A stretch of 47,642 bases of DNA, taken from NCBI GenBank assembly GCA_029938175.1, contig JAPYON010000005.1, forward strand, positions 1 through 47,642, given 5' to 3'. Below are positions 45,193-47,642 of the stretch, one piece after another (within the stretch, counting starts at the first letter, position 1; the number at the start of each line of letters is the position of its first letter). A program made the translations under genes and the position numbers. The notes beneath the pieces are model-generated. The model did no database searches and had not been told where the DNA came from. It worked only from the letters and a program-made list of their open reading frames with translations. Origin of the DNA: Paracoccaceae bacterium (GTDB taxonomy: Bacteria > Pseudomonadota > Alphaproteobacteria > Rhodobacterales > Rhodobacteraceae).

Positions 45193-46716
45193 CTACAGGA
45201 TTAGCGACTGGCCAGTCATCTCATCCGGTTGCGGCAGGCCCATCAGATCCAACAGACTAGGCGCAAGATCGCAAAGAGCACCGCCACTGCGCATTTTTGT
45301 GCCGCTCGGCCCGCCTATCAACACAACCGGAACAGGGTTCAACGTATGCGCCGTATGTGGTCCGCCAGTGACCGGATCGACCATAGTTTCGCAGTTGCCA
45401 TGATCGGCCGTCAGGATCATTGCACCACCAACGTCGCTCAAGGCCACCAGCGCCTTGCCGACGCCCTCGTCCACGGCTTCACACGCCTGCATGGCTGCCT
45501 GTAGATCACCAGTGTGTCCAACCATATCAGGGTTGGCGAAGTTCACGATTATCAGATCGTATACTTGTCCTTGAATGGCATCCACCAAATGGTGGATCAC
45601 TTCGGCAGCCGACATTTCGGGCTGCATATCGTATGTTTTCACCTTGGGGCTGGGGGCGACATAGCGGTCCTCGCCAGTTTCCGGTTCTTCTTCGCCGCCG
45701 TTCATAAAAAAGGTCACGTGCGGATATTTCTCGGTTTCAGCGAGGCGGTACTGCGTTTTTCCATGGATCGAAACCCAGTGGCCCAGCGTGTTAACGATTT
45801 CTTCAGACGGGAACATCACGTCCATATAGGCGTTATGTTTGTTAGAATACTCGACCATCCCGCAAATTGCCGCGAATGCCGGACGGTCAGAGGCATCGAA
45901 TGCCTCAAACGCAGGATCGGCCAGCGCGGCCAAAATCTCGCGAGCACGGTCGGCGCGGAAATTAACGAATAGTAAACCGTCATTATCCCGCATACCGTTG
46001 AAACCGTCGATGGCGGTGGGAAAAACGAATTCATCTGTCTCTCCAGCTTCATAAGCCAAGTTAATCGCATCGACTGCCGTATCCGCAGCCTTCCCCTCAC
46101 CCTTCGTCATAACATAAAAAGCGGTTTGCACACGGTCCCAACGGTTGTCGCGGTCCATCGCAAAGAAGCGTCCGCAAACGGTACCGATTTTCGCGCCCTC
46201 CGGCAGGTCGTTTGCCAATTTGGCGATCTGTCCATCGGCACTTTTCGGTGCCACATCACGCCCGTCCAGATAAGCATGCAAGACCACCGGAACGCCCGCC
46301 GCTGTTAACACTTTGGCAACCTCGACAATATGTTCCTGATGCGCATGCACACCACCGGGCGAGGCAAGGCCTGCAATATGCGCCGTCCCACCGGTCTTTT
46401 TCAACGTCTCGGCAAAGCGCAGCAGCGCTTCGTTCTTTTGGAACGATCCATCCGTTATCGCCTTGTTAATCTTTGGCAAATCCATCCACACCACACGACC
46501 CGCGCCGATGTTTGTATGCCCAACCTCGGAATTCCCCATTTGTCCCTCGGGCAGTCCAACCGCAGGACCGTGTGCCGCTAACGTTGCATTAGGGCAGTCC
46601 GCCATGACCCGATCAAAATTTGGCGTATTGGCCAACGCAACCGCGTTATCCTCACGCTGATCGCGTAAACCCCAACCGTCTAGAATACACAGAACTACGG
46701 GTTTGGGTGCGGGCAT
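45193..46716 (-). CDS. gpmI: 2,3-bisphosphoglycerate-independent phosphoglycerate mutase
   Basis: Interconverts 3- and 2-phosphoglycerate with two manganese ions. The 507-residue protein has D13 in CILDGWG, the phosphoserine S63 in GQMGNSEVGHTNIG, VHAYLDGRDVAP, NFRADRAREI, and the C-terminal metal site VGHTGD and TADHGNCE. GGAGGTT lies before the ATG at 46716, so the longer frame to 46743 is rejected. Third gene of the rsfS-rlmH-gpmI-ctpA-rppH series. Confidence 0.96.
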   Translation of the reverse strand: MPAPKPVVLCILDGWGLRDQREDNAVALANTPNFDRVMADCPNATLAAHGPAVGLPEGQMGNSEVGHTNIGAGRVVWMDLPKINKAITDGSFQKNEALLRFAETLKKTGGTAHIAGLASPGGVHAHQEHIVEVAKVLTAAGVPVVLHAYLDGRDVAPKSADGQIAKLANDLPEGAKIGTVCGRFFAMDRDNRWDRVQTAFYVMTKGEGKAADTAVDAINLAYEAGETDEFVFPTAIDGFNGMRDNDGLLFVNFRADRAREILAALADPAFEAFDASDRPAFAAICGMVEYSNKHNAYMDVMFPSEEIVNTLGHWVSIHGKTQYRLAETEKYPHVTFFMNGGEEEPETGEDRYVAPSPKVKTYDMQPEMSAAEVIHHLVDAIQGQVYDLIIVNFANPDMVGHTGDLQAAMQACEAVDEGVGKALVALSDVGGAMILTADHGNCETMVDPVTGGPHTAHTLNPVPVVLIGGPSGTKMRSGGALCDLAPSLLDLMGLPQPDEMTGQSLIL

Positions 46717-46776
46717 TGGGAACCTCCGGGTTTCGTTAACCATAAAGTAGGATCACCCGCGCCCAAGCGCAAGCAA

Positions 46777-47247
46777 TCAGGCGCGATGGTAAGGGCCGCC
46801 CGCCAATATATTCGAGGCGCGGTAAAGCTGTTCACACACCATCACCCGTGCCAGCATATGTGGCCAGACCATTTTGCCAAACGACAAGGAAAAATCCGCC
46901 TCGGCCCGCAGATCAGGCGCGATACCATCCGCCCCGCCGATCAAAACCGCCAGATCACGCTGGCTGTTGTCGCACCATCCCGCCAGCTTGTTTGCGAACT
47001 CAGGTGAGGTCATCAGTTTGCCGCGCTCATCCAGCGTCACGATCATCGCACCCTCCGGAATAGCCTTGCGCAACAACAACGCCTCAGCCGCAGAGCCTCC
47101 GCCCTTTTTGTCCTCGACCTCGATCACTTTCGCAGGTCCAAGACCAACGCCGCGGCCTGTGCGGTCGAACCGCTTCAGGTAATCGTCGATAAGGTCGCGT
47201 TCCGGCCCTGCCCGAAGGCGACCAACGACACAAAGAGTGACACGCAT
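46777..47247 (-). CDS. rlmH: 23S rRNA (pseudouridine1915-N3)-methyltransferase
   Basis: The SPOUT methyltransferase RlmH, which methylates pseudouridine 1915 of 23S rRNA. 156 residues, the family length. LDERGKLMTSPEFA, VLIGGADGIAPD, FSLSFGKMVWPHMLARVMVC and the GGPYHRA end are diagnostic; the end contacts the ribosome. AGAGGA precedes the ATG at 47247, directly after the rsfS stop. Confidence 0.96.
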   Translation of the reverse strand: MRVTLCVVGRLRAGPERDLIDDYLKRFDRTGRGVGLGPAKVIEVEDKKGGGSAAEALLLRKAIPEGAMIVTLDERGKLMTSPEFANKLAGWCDNSQRDLAVLIGGADGIAPDLRAEADFSLSFGKMVWPHMLARVMVCEQLYRASNILAGGPYHRA

Positions 47248-47248
47248 A

Positions 47249-47581
47249 TCAATCCTCTTTGGACTGATCACCACCGGCAGTCAGCCACATTTTTTCAAGC
47301 TGATAGAAATCGCGCACTTCGGGACGGAAAAGATGCACAACGGCATCGCCGCAATCGAGCAGAACCCAGTCGCCGGACTGCTTGCCTTCGGTACGGCAAA
47401 TGATGCCGGTTTCTTCTTTGATCAGCCTGTAAAGCTGGTCAGCCAACGCCGACACCTGACGCGAGGAACGGCCCGATGCGATAATCATGTTATCGGCCAT
47501 CTCGGATTTGCCTTGCAAAGGGATCGTTACGATATCTTCGGCTTTGTTCTCATCAAGCGATTTCAGAATCCGGACGAGCAT
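47249..47581 (-). CDS. rsfS: Ribosomal silencing factor RsfS
   Basis: Blocks subunit joining by binding L14 on the 50S subunit when nutrients are short. 110 residues from the ATG at 47581, with LDENKAEDIVTIPLQGKSEM, DNMIIASGRSSRQVSALADQ, GDWVLLDCGDAVVHLFRPEV and FYQLEKMW. The frame stays open to the window edge through a TTG (PPLAEAEIKPRA), so the true start may lie further upstream and the gene may be cut by the window. First gene of the rlmH-gpmI-ctpA-rppH series here. Confidence 0.92.
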   Translation of the reverse strand: MLVRILKSLDENKAEDIVTIPLQGKSEMADNMIIASGRSSRQVSALADQLYRLIKEETGIICRTEGKQSGDWVLLDCGDAVVHLFRPEVRDFYQLEKMWLTAGGDQSKED

Positions 47582-47642
47582 CGCATCGCTCTCGGCTTTA
47601 TCTCCGCTTCTGCCAAGGGTGGTGTTTGCGGAATTTGCGGAC

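Overview
The window looks like a chromosomal segment of an alphaproteobacterium of the Rhodobacteraceae/Roseobacter type. This is inferred from gene content and order, not from a database search. Clues are the fsa-DUF484-xerC block divergent from priA, hisC-tyrA next to a DUF2125 gene, a DinB with an N-terminal zinc ribbon, a type-B L36, and the rsfS-rlmH-gpmI-ctpA-rppH order. Base composition is moderate for the group and most genes are housekeeping. No phage, insertion sequence, CRISPR array or integrated island was seen.

Layout. 1-7 kb: methyltransferase, gloB, clpA, then a MotA/TolQ-like plus OmpA-like envelope pair on the minus strand. 7-11 kb: SPFH/NfeD membrane pair, a dead solute-binding-protein gene, a ChaC-type cyclotransferase and a DUF2125 protein. 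11-13 kb: tyrA and hisC. 13-19.6 kb: EamA transporter, priA, fsa-DUF484-xerC, second EamA transporter. 20-27 kb: ileS, a 55-residue membrane protein coupled to a truncated globin, truA, ychF. 26.8-34 kb: VOC protein, trpA, HAD hydrolase, FMN alpha-hydroxy-acid dehydrogenase, rplY-pth-DUF2332-dinB, and a likely small RNA. 34-38 kb: N-formylglutamate amidohydrolase, tRNA-Val, rpmJ, rmuC. 38-42 kb: glcDEF glycolate oxidase. 42.6-47.6 kb: DUF1285, then rppH, ctpA, gpmI, rlmH and rsfS on the minus strand.

The most notable property is the number of decayed genes between intact core genes. I could read at least ten relics by switching frame: a family-3 solute-binding protein, a LysM protein end, a UbiV/U32 end, a YcjX start, a quinone-oxidoreductase start fused to an RTX end, an inverted lldD fragment, a DUF1185 protein, a peptidoglycan-binding tail, a YigZ/IMPACT start and an internally deleted DUF599 protein. 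A DUF2332 gene is frameshifted by an extra 5-bp repeat unit. The usual envC gene between gpmI and ctpA is missing. Lesions are stop codons, 1-2 nt indels, 5-nt tandem duplications and internal deletions. This fits ongoing genome reduction, with losses mostly in envelope, transport and accessory functions.

Other points worth attention are a well-formed small-RNA gene at about 34.2 kb, a hairpin element upstream of the small-protein/globin pair, a four-unit 10-bp tandem repeat just upstream of glcD, and a possible conformational-switch RNA in the only gene-free stretch over 300 bp (about 19.6-20.0 kb).
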